Positions 23,033 through 31,244 of a stretch of 53,879 nucleotides of DNA are shown here, in pieces. Source of the DNA: an uncultured Bacteroidota bacterium (GTDB taxonomy: Bacteria; Bacteroidota; Bacteroidia; Chitinophagales; Chitinophagaceae); assembly GCA_937928385.1 (NCBI GenBank), contig CALEZD010000122.1, positions 1 to 53,879 of the forward strand. Reading direction: 5' to 3'. Positions within the stretch are counted from its first letter, which is position 1. Each line of letters starts with the position of its first letter. The notes under the pieces were generated by a model. It was not told the origin of the DNA. It did not search any database and worked only from the letters and a program-made list of their open reading frames with translations. The translations under genes were made by a program, and so were the position numbers.

Positions 23033-25399
23033 ATGAAAAGAGTATTATTGCTATTAACTGTAATGATTGCCTGTATGAATGCAGGCGCACAGCAAACACA
23101 GGTTGTATTCGGAACGATAACCGATGAAGCGTCAAAAACACCATTGGTAGGTGCTACAGTCGTACTAATAAATAATCCATCAATAGGTACTGTTACAGAT
23201 GCGGATGGTAACTTCAGGCTGCCGGGTGTGCCACTGGGCAGGCAAACATTTAAAATCTCCTATACGGGTTTTGAGGAGAGGAATATACCGGATGTGGTAG
23301 TAACTGCCGGCAAAGAGGTGGCACTTAACCTTACCATGCAGGAAGCTGTACGCAAACTGGACGAAGTAACGGTAGTGTACAACCGCAGCCGCGACCCTAA
23401 TAATACCAATAACGAGATGGCGATGGTCAGCTCACGTTCTTTTAATATTGACGATACGAAGAAGTATGCGGGTGCTATCGGCGACCCCTCAAGGATGGCA
23501 GCCAACTTCGCAGGAGTGGTGTCGGGCAACGATAGCCGCAATGATATTGTGGTAAGAGGCAATTCGCCTACGGGTATGCTTTGGCAACTGGAGGGGCTCA
23601 ACATTCCCAACCCCAACCACTTTGGCTCGCTAAACAGCACAGGTGGCCCGGTAAGTATGTTGAATAATAACAATCTCGATAAGTCAGATTTCCTTACCAG
23701 TGCTTATCCTGCGCAATATGGCAATGCGCTGGCAGGTGTTTTTGACCTAAGGTTGAGGGACGGGAATAAAGAAAACCACGAGTTTGTGGGGCAGGTGGGC
23801 TTCAATGGCTTTGAGTTGGGGGCTGAAGGGCCAATCAGTAAAAAATCCAAGGCATCGTATCTTATCAACTACAGGTATTCTACATTAGGTGTCTTCAATG
23901 CCCTGGGCATAAATTTCGGTACCGGTGCTGCCATACCGCTGTACCAGGATGTGAACTATAAATTGGTGACCAATGTTGGTAAAAAGGGTCGGCTGAGTTT
24001 GTTCGGCATCATAGGAGATAGTAAAGTAGACCTCTTGGGCGAAGATGTAGATACATCTGAAGCTAATCTTTATGGCAGTGCCTACTCCAATGTATATACG
24101 CATTTCGGCACTACTATTACCGGCCTCAGCTATCGCAATTACCTGTCCGACAAGACAACTACCACGCTTACTCTTGGTTATAGCACTACGTTGGAAAAGT
24201 TTACGTCCGATTCTATCAGCTATCAAAACAGGGAGATAATATTACCTAATGCTGCAGGTGATTTTAATACCAACAAATTGTCTGCTGTATGGAGTATTGC
24301 CCACAAGGTGAATGCACGCAATAGCTTTGAAGGAGGTGCGTATTACGATCACACCATCTTCAACCTATATAACAAGGATGTAATTAACGGTGTTACAGAC
24401 AGGGTGTTTGTAGATGAGAAGAGTAGTTTCGGGCTGGGGCAGGCTTACCTGCAATGGAAGCATAGGTTCAATACAAAATTGTCGCTGGCTACAGGTGTTC
24501 ATGGTCAGTACTTCTTTATGAATGAAAGCAGTTCTGTAGAACCCCGGGTCAACATGCGCTATAATATCAGCCGTAAACATGCAATAAGTGCCGGTTATGG
24601 CCTCAACCACCAGATGCAAAGTATATATACTTACTTTGTACAGACACCCACACCTTCCGGTATATTACTCACCAATAAGGATTTGGGCTTTACCCGCAGC
24701 AACCAGTATGTACTTTCTTATGACTGGAGTATTGCCGCCAACCTGCGCCTGAAACTGGAGGGTTATTATCAATTGCTGGATAAGGTACCTGTAGAGACTC
24801 AGCTGTCGTCATATTCTGCCCTTAACAGCGGTTCCGGCTTTGTGCCCGACGACCAGGATAGTTTAGTAAACAAGGGCAGAGGTACCAATTATGGTATGGA
24901 GCTTACGGTAGAAAAGTTTTTTAGTGACGGGTATTATTTTCTTATCACAAGTTCGTTGTTTGACAGTAAGTATAAGGGTAGCGATGGTATAGAGAGGAAC
25001 ACTGCATTTAATACAGGTTATGTGCTGAATGTCTTGGGTGGCAAAGAGTTTAAAGTGGGTAAGAAGGGGAGCGTATTGTCTTTGAATATTAAAGCTTCTA
25101 CCATAGGGGGTAAGTACGCCACACCTATAGACCTGAACTTGTCTTCGCTGGTTGGTGCTGCGGTTTATGACAATAACAGGGCTTTCTCTGAAAAGCAGGA
25201 TAACTATTTCAGGGTGGATTTGAAAATAAGCTACAGGAAGGAATTTAAACGCAGCACGTTGGAAGCTTCCATTGATTTACAAAACCTCACTAACAACCGG
25301 AATATATTCAGCCAGGGCTACGACCCCTTGAATAACAGGATTTATTATAATTACCAGCAGGGCTTCTTTCCTGTGCCTATGGTGAGATACACCTTCTAA
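23033..25399 (+). CDS. TonB-dependent outer membrane receptor
   Basis: This 788-aa receptor has a signal peptide (MKRVLLLLTVMIACMNAGAQ), a carboxypeptidase-regulatory-like beta domain at about residues 25-110 (VVFGTITDEASKTPLVGATVVLINNPSIGTVTDADGNF), a plug domain (DIVVRGNSPTGMLWQLEGLNIPNPNHFG) and a beta barrel ending in the aromatic VPMVRYTF. It is the stand-alone type with no SusD-like partner, so uptake of a small ligand such as a metal chelate or peptide is more likely than of a glycan; the substrate is unknown. It lies 68 bp after the Crp/Fnr gene with two FNR-type boxes in between, and a terminator follows. Confidence 0.92.
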   Translation: MKRVLLLLTVMIACMNAGAQQTQVVFGTITDEASKTPLVGATVVLINNPSIGTVTDADGNFRLPGVPLGRQTFKISYTGFEERNIPDVVVTAGKEVALNLTMQEAVRKLDEVTVVYNRSRDPNNTNNEMAMVSSRSFNIDDTKKYAGAIGDPSRMAANFAGVVSGNDSRNDIVVRGNSPTGMLWQLEGLNIPNPNHFGSLNSTGGPVSMLNNNNLDKSDFLTSAYPAQYGNALAGVFDLRLRDGNKENHEFVGQVGFNGFELGAEGPISKKSKASYLINYRYSTLGVFNALGINFGTGAAIPLYQDVNYKLVTNVGKKGRLSLFGIIGDSKVDLLGEDVDTSEANLYGSAYSNVYTHFGTTITGLSYRNYLSDKTTTTLTLGYSTTLEKFTSDSISYQNREIILPNAAGDFNTNKLSAVWSIAHKVNARNSFEGGAYYDHTIFNLYNKDVINGVTDRVFVDEKSSFGLGQAYLQWKHRFNTKLSLATGVHGQYFFMNESSSVEPRVNMRYNISRKHAISAGYGLNHQMQSIYTYFVQTPTPSGILLTNKDLGFTRSNQYVLSYDWSIAANLRLKLEGYYQLLDKVPVETQLSSYSALNSGSGFVPDDQDSLVNKGRGTNYGMELTVEKFFSDGYYFLITSSLFDSKYKGSDGIERNTAFNTGYVLNVLGGKEFKVGKKGSVLSLNIKASTIGGKYATPIDLNLSSLVGAAVYDNNRAFSEKQDNYFRVDLKISYRKEFKRSTLEASIDLQNLTNNRNIFSQGYDPLNNRIYYNYQQGFFPVPMVRYTF

Positions 25400-25405
25400 A
25401 AATAG

Positions 25406-25436
25406 GATAGCCCTGTTGTAGCACAACAGGGCTATC
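25406..25436. terminator. terminator after the TonB-dependent receptor
   Basis: A perfect 14-bp stem (25406-25419 with 25423-25436) with a three-base loop lies six bases past the stop codon, between convergent genes. The tail is only modestly T-rich. Confidence 0.8.
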
Positions 25437-25457
25437 TCAATAAAAGACTTGCCTGAA

Positions 25458-25634
25458 TTACTGAATGTCGCAGTTCGGCCCTTTGGCATCGCAGGTGTTT
25501 TCAGCTTCCGTTTCGCTGTTGGCCTCTACTATTTCGCTGTAGGTAGGGCAAACACAGTTATATTCCTTAGCGCAAGACATGGCTACTATGGAAAAACCTG
25601 CTACGATGGCCATTATTGTTGTTATCCTTTTCAT
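25458..25634 (-). CDS. small Cys-rich lipoprotein, family member D (58 aa)
   Basis: I find this short gene by translating the minus strand: ATG at 25634, TAA at 25458-25460. It encodes MKRITTIMAIVAGFSIVAMSC, then CAKEYNCVCPTYSEIVEA, a third Cys in AENTC and a fourth in PNCDIQ. The lipobox, the C-x3-Y-x-C-x-C spacing and the two later cysteines match members A, B and C exactly, which supports it as a real gene despite its size. It converges on the TonB receptor terminator and lies 21 bp downstream of the outer membrane protein gene at 25656, with which it may be co-transcribed. Confidence 0.7.
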   Translation of the reverse strand: MKRITTIMAIVAGFSIVAMSCAKEYNCVCPTYSEIVEANSETEAENTCDAKGPNCDIQ

Positions 25635-25655
25635 ATACTAACTGATTTTTTGTCG

Positions 25656-26444
25656 TTAAAACCTGTAACCTATTTTGAAACCGAACTGAGCCAATGGTTC
25701 TGTTCCCATTTCTACACCCGCCAGCCTGTTGAAGTATGTGAAACCCAGGCCCAGTTCCAGCCCCAAGTGTATATTTTTAGTAGGGTTGATGTTCAGAGAG
25801 TTGGTCACCATAATACCCAGCAGGGTACGTGTTTCTTCGGTTTCGGCTATTGTATTGCCCAGGTTGTCATAAACAAGCTGGTACTCATTGCCGGTACGGT
25901 ATGCCAGGTTGGGGCCAACGCCATAGCGCACTACTCCTTTGCCACCTGTAGGGTAGAGTTTCAGGCCCGGCATGATATAATACGCGGGGTAGGTTTTACC
26001 GTTAGGGTTTACGAATGAGTTGTTGTTTGTGCCGTCAAATTCAACCATAATGGGTAAATAAAAGCTAAGGATACCTGCTTTATCCAATACACGCTCATAA
26101 GCAATCCCAACACCTACATCGTAGGTCATAATCTGCATGGGCATTACGCTGATGATATTGTTGCCATAGTTTACCTTTTTCCTGGCAGGCCTGTTTTCTT
26201 CGGCAGGGGCAAAGAAGTCTTCACTGCCGTTTTCGTATTCTATTTTCGATACGTCTGCCTTGTTGATGGTATATGTGGGTCCGCCGGTATTATCCGATTT
26301 TTTGTAAGAAACAGTACGGGCATTGATTTCAGTAACTTTTACCTCCAACATATCTCCGTTTTTCTTGAAGAGTTTATCCTGGGCGGTGACTGTATTGAGC
26401 GCCAGGGTACCGGCAATGGCTAAGAGCAATGTTTTAATATACAT
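25656..26444 (-). CDS. outer membrane beta-barrel protein, hypothetical
   Basis: This 262-aa protein has a signal peptide (MYIKTLLLAIAGTLALNTVTAQ). An N-terminal domain of about 70 residues follows (DKLFKKNGDMLEVKVTEINARTVSYKK...ADVSKIEYENG), a small beta module common in Bacteroidota secreted proteins. The rest alternates polar and hydrophobic residues and ends FGFKIGYRF, the terminal aromatic strand of an outer membrane barrel. Function unknown. It precedes small lipoprotein D by 21 bp. Confidence 0.75.
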   Translation of the reverse strand: MYIKTLLLAIAGTLALNTVTAQDKLFKKNGDMLEVKVTEINARTVSYKKSDNTGGPTYTINKADVSKIEYENGSEDFFAPAEENRPARKKVNYGNNIISVMPMQIMTYDVGVGIAYERVLDKAGILSFYLPIMVEFDGTNNNSFVNPNGKTYPAYYIMPGLKLYPTGGKGVVRYGVGPNLAYRTGNEYQLVYDNLGNTIAETEETRTLLGIMVTNSLNINPTKNIHLGLELGLGFTYFNRLAGVEMGTEPLAQFGFKIGYRF

Positions 26445-26521
26445 AAAGTTTGTTTTTGGTTATATATAGCACAGATTATGCCAATAATAGTTATAAAAGG
26501 TTCTTAACAAAAAATTTCACA

Positions 26522-27694
26522 TTATTGATAGGTAAAGTTACCATACGGGCTTTCTATTACCACTTCTTTCTGTTCAGCAGTTTCTACATATCCTGATATT
26601 ACGGCATCAATATTAAAGGATCTTGCTATGTCTATTATCTGTTCTGCTGTGTCCTGGTCAGTAAACATTTCCAGCCTCTGGCCCATATTGAATACCTGGT
26701 ACATCTCTCGCCAGTCCGTTCCCGCCGATTCCTGTATCATAGTAAATAATGGGGGTGGTGGCAGCAGGTTATTTTTAACTACACGCAGGGGGCCGGGCAG
26801 GTAGTGCAGGCATTTGCTCTGGCCGCCGCCGCTGCAATGGATGATACCATGTATTTTATCGAAATACTGTTGCAGGACTTTTAACACTACAGGTGCGTAA
26901 GTGCGGGTAGGGGACAGTATCATTTTCCCTACATCAAGCCCTGTAACGGTATTATCTGTAAGGCTATAGCTACCATTGTATACTACTTCGTGAGGCAGGT
27001 TGGGGTCAACACTCTCAGGGTATTTTGCGGCATACTCATGTTGCAGCAGTTCGTGACGTGCACTGGTAAGGCCATTGCTGCCCATACCGCTGTTGTACGC
27101 TGTTTCGTAAGTAGCCTGTCCATAGCTGGCCAGGGATACAATCACATCGCCGGCCTCCATGTTTTCTGTTGTCACCAGCCTTTTGCGTTCCATACGACAG
27201 GCCATAGTGCCGTCTACAATAATGGTACGCACTACGTCACCTACATCGGCGGTTTCACCTCCCAGGAACTTAATGTCAATGCCGTACTCTCTCATGGTAT
27301 CGAAGTAGGCCTGGCTGCCATTGATAATTTCGGCAATTACTTCGCCGGGTATTAAATGTTTATTTCTCCCAATAGTAGAGGAGTAGGTAAACGGGCCTGT
27401 AGCGCCAACACACAGCAGGTCGTCGGTGTTCATTACTATGGAATCAATAGCTATACCCTTCCACACACTCATATCCCCGGTTTCCTTCCAGTACATATAG
27501 GCCAATATAGATTTAGTACCTGCCCCGTCGGCATGCATCAGGTTGCAGAATGCTTCATCTCCTCCCCAATAGTCAGGGTATATTTTGCAGAAAGCATTGG
27601 GGTAAAGCCCCTTGTCTAACCGTGCTACAGCACGGTGCACGTCCTCCTTTTGGGCGGAAACCCCTCTTTGGTTGTAACGGTTATTATCAGCCAT
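26522..27694 (-). CDS. purM: phosphoribosylformylglycinamidine cyclo-ligase (AIR synthase)
   Basis: This 390-aa enzyme closes FGAM to AIR with ATP in purine synthesis. It is the long Bacteroidota form: NNRYNQRGVSAQKEDVH, CNLMHADGAGTKSILAYMYWKETGD, MNTDDLLCVGATGPF, FLGGETADVGDVVRTIIVDGTMACR and the C-terminal VFNMGQRLEMF. A -7-type box (TACCTTTG on the coding strand) lies at 27705-27712, only about ten bases from the ATG, so the leader would be very short. It lies 51 bp downstream of the start side of nothing else on its strand except the T9SS protein gene, whose 3' end is at 27746. Confidence 0.95.
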   Translation of the reverse strand: MADNNRYNQRGVSAQKEDVHRAVARLDKGLYPNAFCKIYPDYWGGDEAFCNLMHADGAGTKSILAYMYWKETGDMSVWKGIAIDSIVMNTDDLLCVGATGPFTYSSTIGRNKHLIPGEVIAEIINGSQAYFDTMREYGIDIKFLGGETADVGDVVRTIIVDGTMACRMERKRLVTTENMEAGDVIVSLASYGQATYETAYNSGMGSNGLTSARHELLQHEYAAKYPESVDPNLPHEVVYNGSYSLTDNTVTGLDVGKMILSPTRTYAPVVLKVLQQYFDKIHGIIHCSGGGQSKCLHYLPGPLRVVKNNLLPPPPLFTMIQESAGTDWREMYQVFNMGQRLEMFTDQDTAEQIIDIARSFNIDAVISGYVETAEQKEVVIESPYGNFTYQ

Positions 27695-27704
27695 AATAGT
27701 GGCG

Positions 27705-27712
27705 CAAAGGTA
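27705..27712 (-). promoter_or_regulatory. -7 element of the purM promoter
   Basis: The coding strand reads TACCTTTG, a full TAnnTTTG match. No good -33 TTTG is found at the usual distance. The predicted start leaves a leader of only about five bases. Confidence 0.45.
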
Positions 27713-27745
27713 AAAAGAAAACTATTGAAAGCTCTACTTCTGAGG

Positions 27746-29899
27746 CTATCGCAATAATATTATAGTGCCAGTTTTCTCCATTTCTTCACCATCGCACACG
27801 TACCTGATGAAATAGTTATATGTGTCCTGTCCTACAGGTTGCCCATTGAAAGAGCCATCCCATGCCACAGGCGATTTGGTATCATACACTACCTGTCCGC
27901 GACGGTTGACAATCATCAGGTGTACCAGTTGCACCCTGTCAATATCCGGCGACCAGTACCTGTCGTTTCTGCCATCGTTGTTAGGTGTGAAGGCTCCGGG
28001 CATAAATATATCGCAGCAAAGGCCGCCATCTATAAAGAACGAGTCGCGTGAAACGCAATGCCATTGGTTGCGTACATCCAGGTACACATAGCCCTCTTCC
28101 TCTGCAGTGCCGGTTACGGTTACAGAACGGTTGTTAGAAAAGTACTGTGGCGGAGACCATGAATACTCGTACCTGTAACCTGTGGCTGCAGTCAACTCAT
28201 ATTCTTTGCCCTTGCATAATTTATCTGCTTGTACCGGAATAATATCCGCTATGGGGTATTCGTGTACACCTATAGATTCTTCTTTAAAACTTGTACATCC
28301 TGATTCATTCGTCACTTTCAGCCTTACCATCTTTTCCCCTGTAGTATTCCAGGTTAGGGTGAAGGCATCCCGGAATTCCGTTTCTGTAATAGATTGCCCG
28401 TCAATGGTCCATTCATAGATTGCATTTTGCGGGTATGGCCTGAGCGTCCAGGGTACGCCCACGCATACATCCTTATCACCTTCGAAATTAGCGAAGGGCT
28501 TCTCTTTGATATAAACATAATCCGAATCGTTGGCCTTACACAAGCCATTGATTGCCTCCACTTTTATCTTTTTTAACCCGGGCGACGGCCAGGTGCCGAT
28601 AATCGTATCGTTGCCGAGCCCGTGTATGATCGTGCCATAATCTTCATTCAGGTTCCAGCGAAAATCTGAGTTAGGAGGATTGAGCTTATCATTAATAATG
28701 GAAACGGAATCGAAGGCGCAAAATGTATCTGCCACCAGTATTTCTGCAAACACCTGTTCGTCTACACGTACCAGAATGCTGTCTGTTGCATCGCAACCGT
28801 CTTTATCTGTAATAGTTATGTAGTATTTGGTAGTGACTGTTGGGCTGGCTATGGGACTGTCGCAGCCGGTACAACTTAGTGTTGCTGCAGGCGACCAGCT
28901 ATAGACCAGGGGAGCAGAAGTGCTGTTAGTGCCAGAGCTTAATTGTACACTGGTACCGTTACATACAGCTGTATCAGGTGTATGGTTAATCTTCATATCA
29001 GTGATGCTAAACGTAGTATATATTGTGTCAGGACAGCCAAAGCCGGGGTATGGTTCAAGTATTACTGCAAACTGTGTAGTGGTTGACGGAGTAGGGATAG
29101 TTAAATCCTTGTTGGCCCCCAACACATTTTGCAGGCTGGCATCCCGCCATTCATAAGTTTGAAAGCCAGGTGGGGCAGAAAGCGTATAGGTTGGATTGTC
29201 AGGGCAATAAAGGGTATGTGTCTGGAAAAAATTGCATGCTACATCAATATATGCATAGCCATAATGCCCGCCAAGTGCACAGTCGCCCGATGTAAAGTCG
29301 ATAGCTACGGTGCGGCCTGCCATAGACGAAAGGTCGATACTGGCTGTTGACCAGGGTTTATATAAAACTCCGCCAGGTGCTGTCTGGAAACCGGGCAATC
29401 CTACTCCGGATACGTGCGTAAAATCGTTGCACGGGGCTGGTATGCCTGTAGCTGAATCGAACACGGTTACTTCAAAGCGAGGTTGATCGACCTGCCCGTG
29501 GCCGGGGTTTTGAAAAACAACGGCGTAGCTATAGAGTAAGGTGTAAATATTGTTTTGGTTGGCGGGGACTCGTACATAATAACGGGCACGCTCAGCTTCG
29601 GCACCGATATTGCTATTGCCTAATCGTAGTGAATATTTACCACCACCGGGCGCTACCACTGGAAATCCACCGACGGGGTCAACACCTGTACCACTCATAA
29701 GTGTGTGGCGGTTGAATATAGGGCCGGTATTTGTATTTGTATTGGTAGGGCAGCAACTGCCTGTATAAAATTCCCAGTTCGTTAAATTCCCTTGTTCGAA
29801 ATCGAGATTAGGTGGACAAACTGAATTCTGTCCATACAGGATTGAGGGCAAGAGTGATAGCAGGAAAAAGTGTAATGTTATCGAGGTTTTGCGATTCAT
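27746..29899 (-). CDS. large secreted protein with PKD-like domains and gliding-type (type B) T9SS sorting domain
   Basis: This 717-aa protein starts with a signal peptide (MNRKTSITLHFFLLSLLPSILYGQ). An N-terminal region with FEQGNLTNWEFYTGSCC is typical of surface proteins that carry a lectin or adhesin-like jelly roll. Several PKD/Ig-like segments follow (TSAPLVYSWSPAATLSCTGCDS, GCDATDSILVRV, ANFEGDKDVCVGVPWTLRP). The end is the gliding-motility-associated C-terminal domain: MPGAFTPNNDGRNDRYWSP, NRRGQVVYDTKSPVAWDGSFNGQPVGQDTYNYFIRY and a final GTIILLR. It is exported by T9SS and probably sits on the cell surface. No enzymatic domain is evident. Confidence 0.9.
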   Translation of the reverse strand: MNRKTSITLHFFLLSLLPSILYGQNSVCPPNLDFEQGNLTNWEFYTGSCCPTNTNTNTGPIFNRHTLMSGTGVDPVGGFPVVAPGGGKYSLRLGNSNIGAEAERARYYVRVPANQNNIYTLLYSYAVVFQNPGHGQVDQPRFEVTVFDSATGIPAPCNDFTHVSGVGLPGFQTAPGGVLYKPWSTASIDLSSMAGRTVAIDFTSGDCALGGHYGYAYIDVACNFFQTHTLYCPDNPTYTLSAPPGFQTYEWRDASLQNVLGANKDLTIPTPSTTTQFAVILEPYPGFGCPDTIYTTFSITDMKINHTPDTAVCNGTSVQLSSGTNSTSAPLVYSWSPAATLSCTGCDSPIASPTVTTKYYITITDKDGCDATDSILVRVDEQVFAEILVADTFCAFDSVSIINDKLNPPNSDFRWNLNEDYGTIIHGLGNDTIIGTWPSPGLKKIKVEAINGLCKANDSDYVYIKEKPFANFEGDKDVCVGVPWTLRPYPQNAIYEWTIDGQSITETEFRDAFTLTWNTTGEKMVRLKVTNESGCTSFKEESIGVHEYPIADIIPVQADKLCKGKEYELTAATGYRYEYSWSPPQYFSNNRSVTVTGTAEEEGYVYLDVRNQWHCVSRDSFFIDGGLCCDIFMPGAFTPNNDGRNDRYWSPDIDRVQLVHLMIVNRRGQVVYDTKSPVAWDGSFNGQPVGQDTYNYFIRYVCDGEEMEKTGTIILLR

Positions 29900-30134
29900 T
29901 GTATCGTTATTTCCGGTGTTATTGTATCAAGACGGATAGTTTTAATTAATAGTTAGCCGGACAGGGTATTAAAAGCCGGATAAAACTGTTATTAATTCCA
30001 TCCAAGATAATAAAAAATAATGATTTAAGCACAGGGATGGGATGCGAAGTATAAATGTGTAGTATTGAAGCAGTTAAGTACCTTTACCTAATAGTGATAG
30101 GGGGTGTGTGGATAAGATGTAAGGCTATGGTATA

Positions 30135-31244
30135 ATGGAAGGCAGATTTTTTTACTATTTATTTTCGATGGTGCGTGTACTGTTGTACCCGTTAGCGTTA
30201 ATATACGGGGCTGTAGTATGGATGCGCAACCGCCTGTACGACAGCGGGTTTTACTCTTCCATTGAGTTCAGCGTACCGGTTATCAGCGTAGGCAACCTGT
30301 CGGTAGGGGGCACGGGTAAAACGCCGCATATAGAATATCTCATCCGATTGCTGCAATACCAGTTCAGGGTAGCAACCATGAGCCGTGGCTATAAAAGGCG
30401 CACACAGGGCTTCCTGTTGGCAGATGCGGAAACAAATGCGCTTAGAATAGGTGATGAACCTATGCAATACCATATCAAATTCCCAGGGCTGACAGTGAGT
30501 GTGGCAGAAGAACGCATGACCGGCATACCCAAGCTACTACAGCAACGCCCTTCGGTAGAAGTAGTGCTGCTGGATGATGCCTTCCAGCACAGGTCGGTAA
30601 AGCCGGGGAAGAATATCCTGATAACGGACTACGCCAAACCATTTTATAAAGACAGGATACTGCCTGCCGGCACCTTAAGAGAAAATAGATCAGCCTACAA
30701 ACGTGCGGATATTATCATCGTATCAAAATGCCCTGCTAATATGCAACAGCAGGAGGCAAAAGATATGGTGCAGAAGATACAGCCACTTAGCCACCAGCAG
30801 GTATTTTTTACACGTATATTCTACGAGACACCGCAAAACCTTTTTACCGGCGAGAGGGTATCACTGGCAGGCAAAAATGTGCTATTGGTATGCGGCATAG
30901 CCAAACCGGCACCACTCATCACCCACCTGGAGCAAGATGCGGCGGCAGTGCATCCACTTACTTATGCCGACCACCACTACTTCCTGAAAAAAGACCTGGA
31001 AGAAATAAAGGAAACATTTGACAACTGGAACCAACCGGACAAGATTATTGTTACTACGGAGAAAGATGCGGCGAGGCTGCAACTTCATGCGGAAAAGCTG
31101 AGCCTGTGGGGTATCACCATAGCCGTGGTGCCGATACAGGTTTCTTTTTTATTTAATGCAGGGAGTGCATTTGATAGCTTAATTTTAAGTTACGCGGAAA
31201 AAACCATTAACGAAAACAATTCGATGTATTATGGCGAGGAATAG
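30135..31244 (+). CDS. lpxK: tetraacyldisaccharide 4'-kinase (lipid A synthesis)
   Basis: This 369-aa inner-membrane kinase phosphorylates the 4' position of the lipid A disaccharide precursor. An N-terminal membrane helix (VRVLLYPLALIYGAVVWMRN) precedes the P-loop VISVGNLSVGGTGKTP (residues 50-64), then VATMSRGYKR, IGDEPMQYHIKFP and VVLLDDAFQHRSVKPGKNILITDY. A second ATG (MVRVLL) at residue 12 is an alternative start. The 3' end overlaps rnr by 14 bases, so lpxK, rnr and the prenyl synthase form one operon. Confidence 0.93.
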   Translation: MEGRFFYYLFSMVRVLLYPLALIYGAVVWMRNRLYDSGFYSSIEFSVPVISVGNLSVGGTGKTPHIEYLIRLLQYQFRVATMSRGYKRRTQGFLLADAETNALRIGDEPMQYHIKFPGLTVSVAEERMTGIPKLLQQRPSVEVVLLDDAFQHRSVKPGKNILITDYAKPFYKDRILPAGTLRENRSAYKRADIIIVSKCPANMQQQEAKDMVQKIQPLSHQQVFFTRIFYETPQNLFTGERVSLAGKNVLLVCGIAKPAPLITHLEQDAAAVHPLTYADHHYFLKKDLEEIKETFDNWNQPDKIIVTTEKDAARLQLHAEKLSLWGITIAVVPIQVSFLFNAGSAFDSLILSYAEKTINENNSMYYGEE

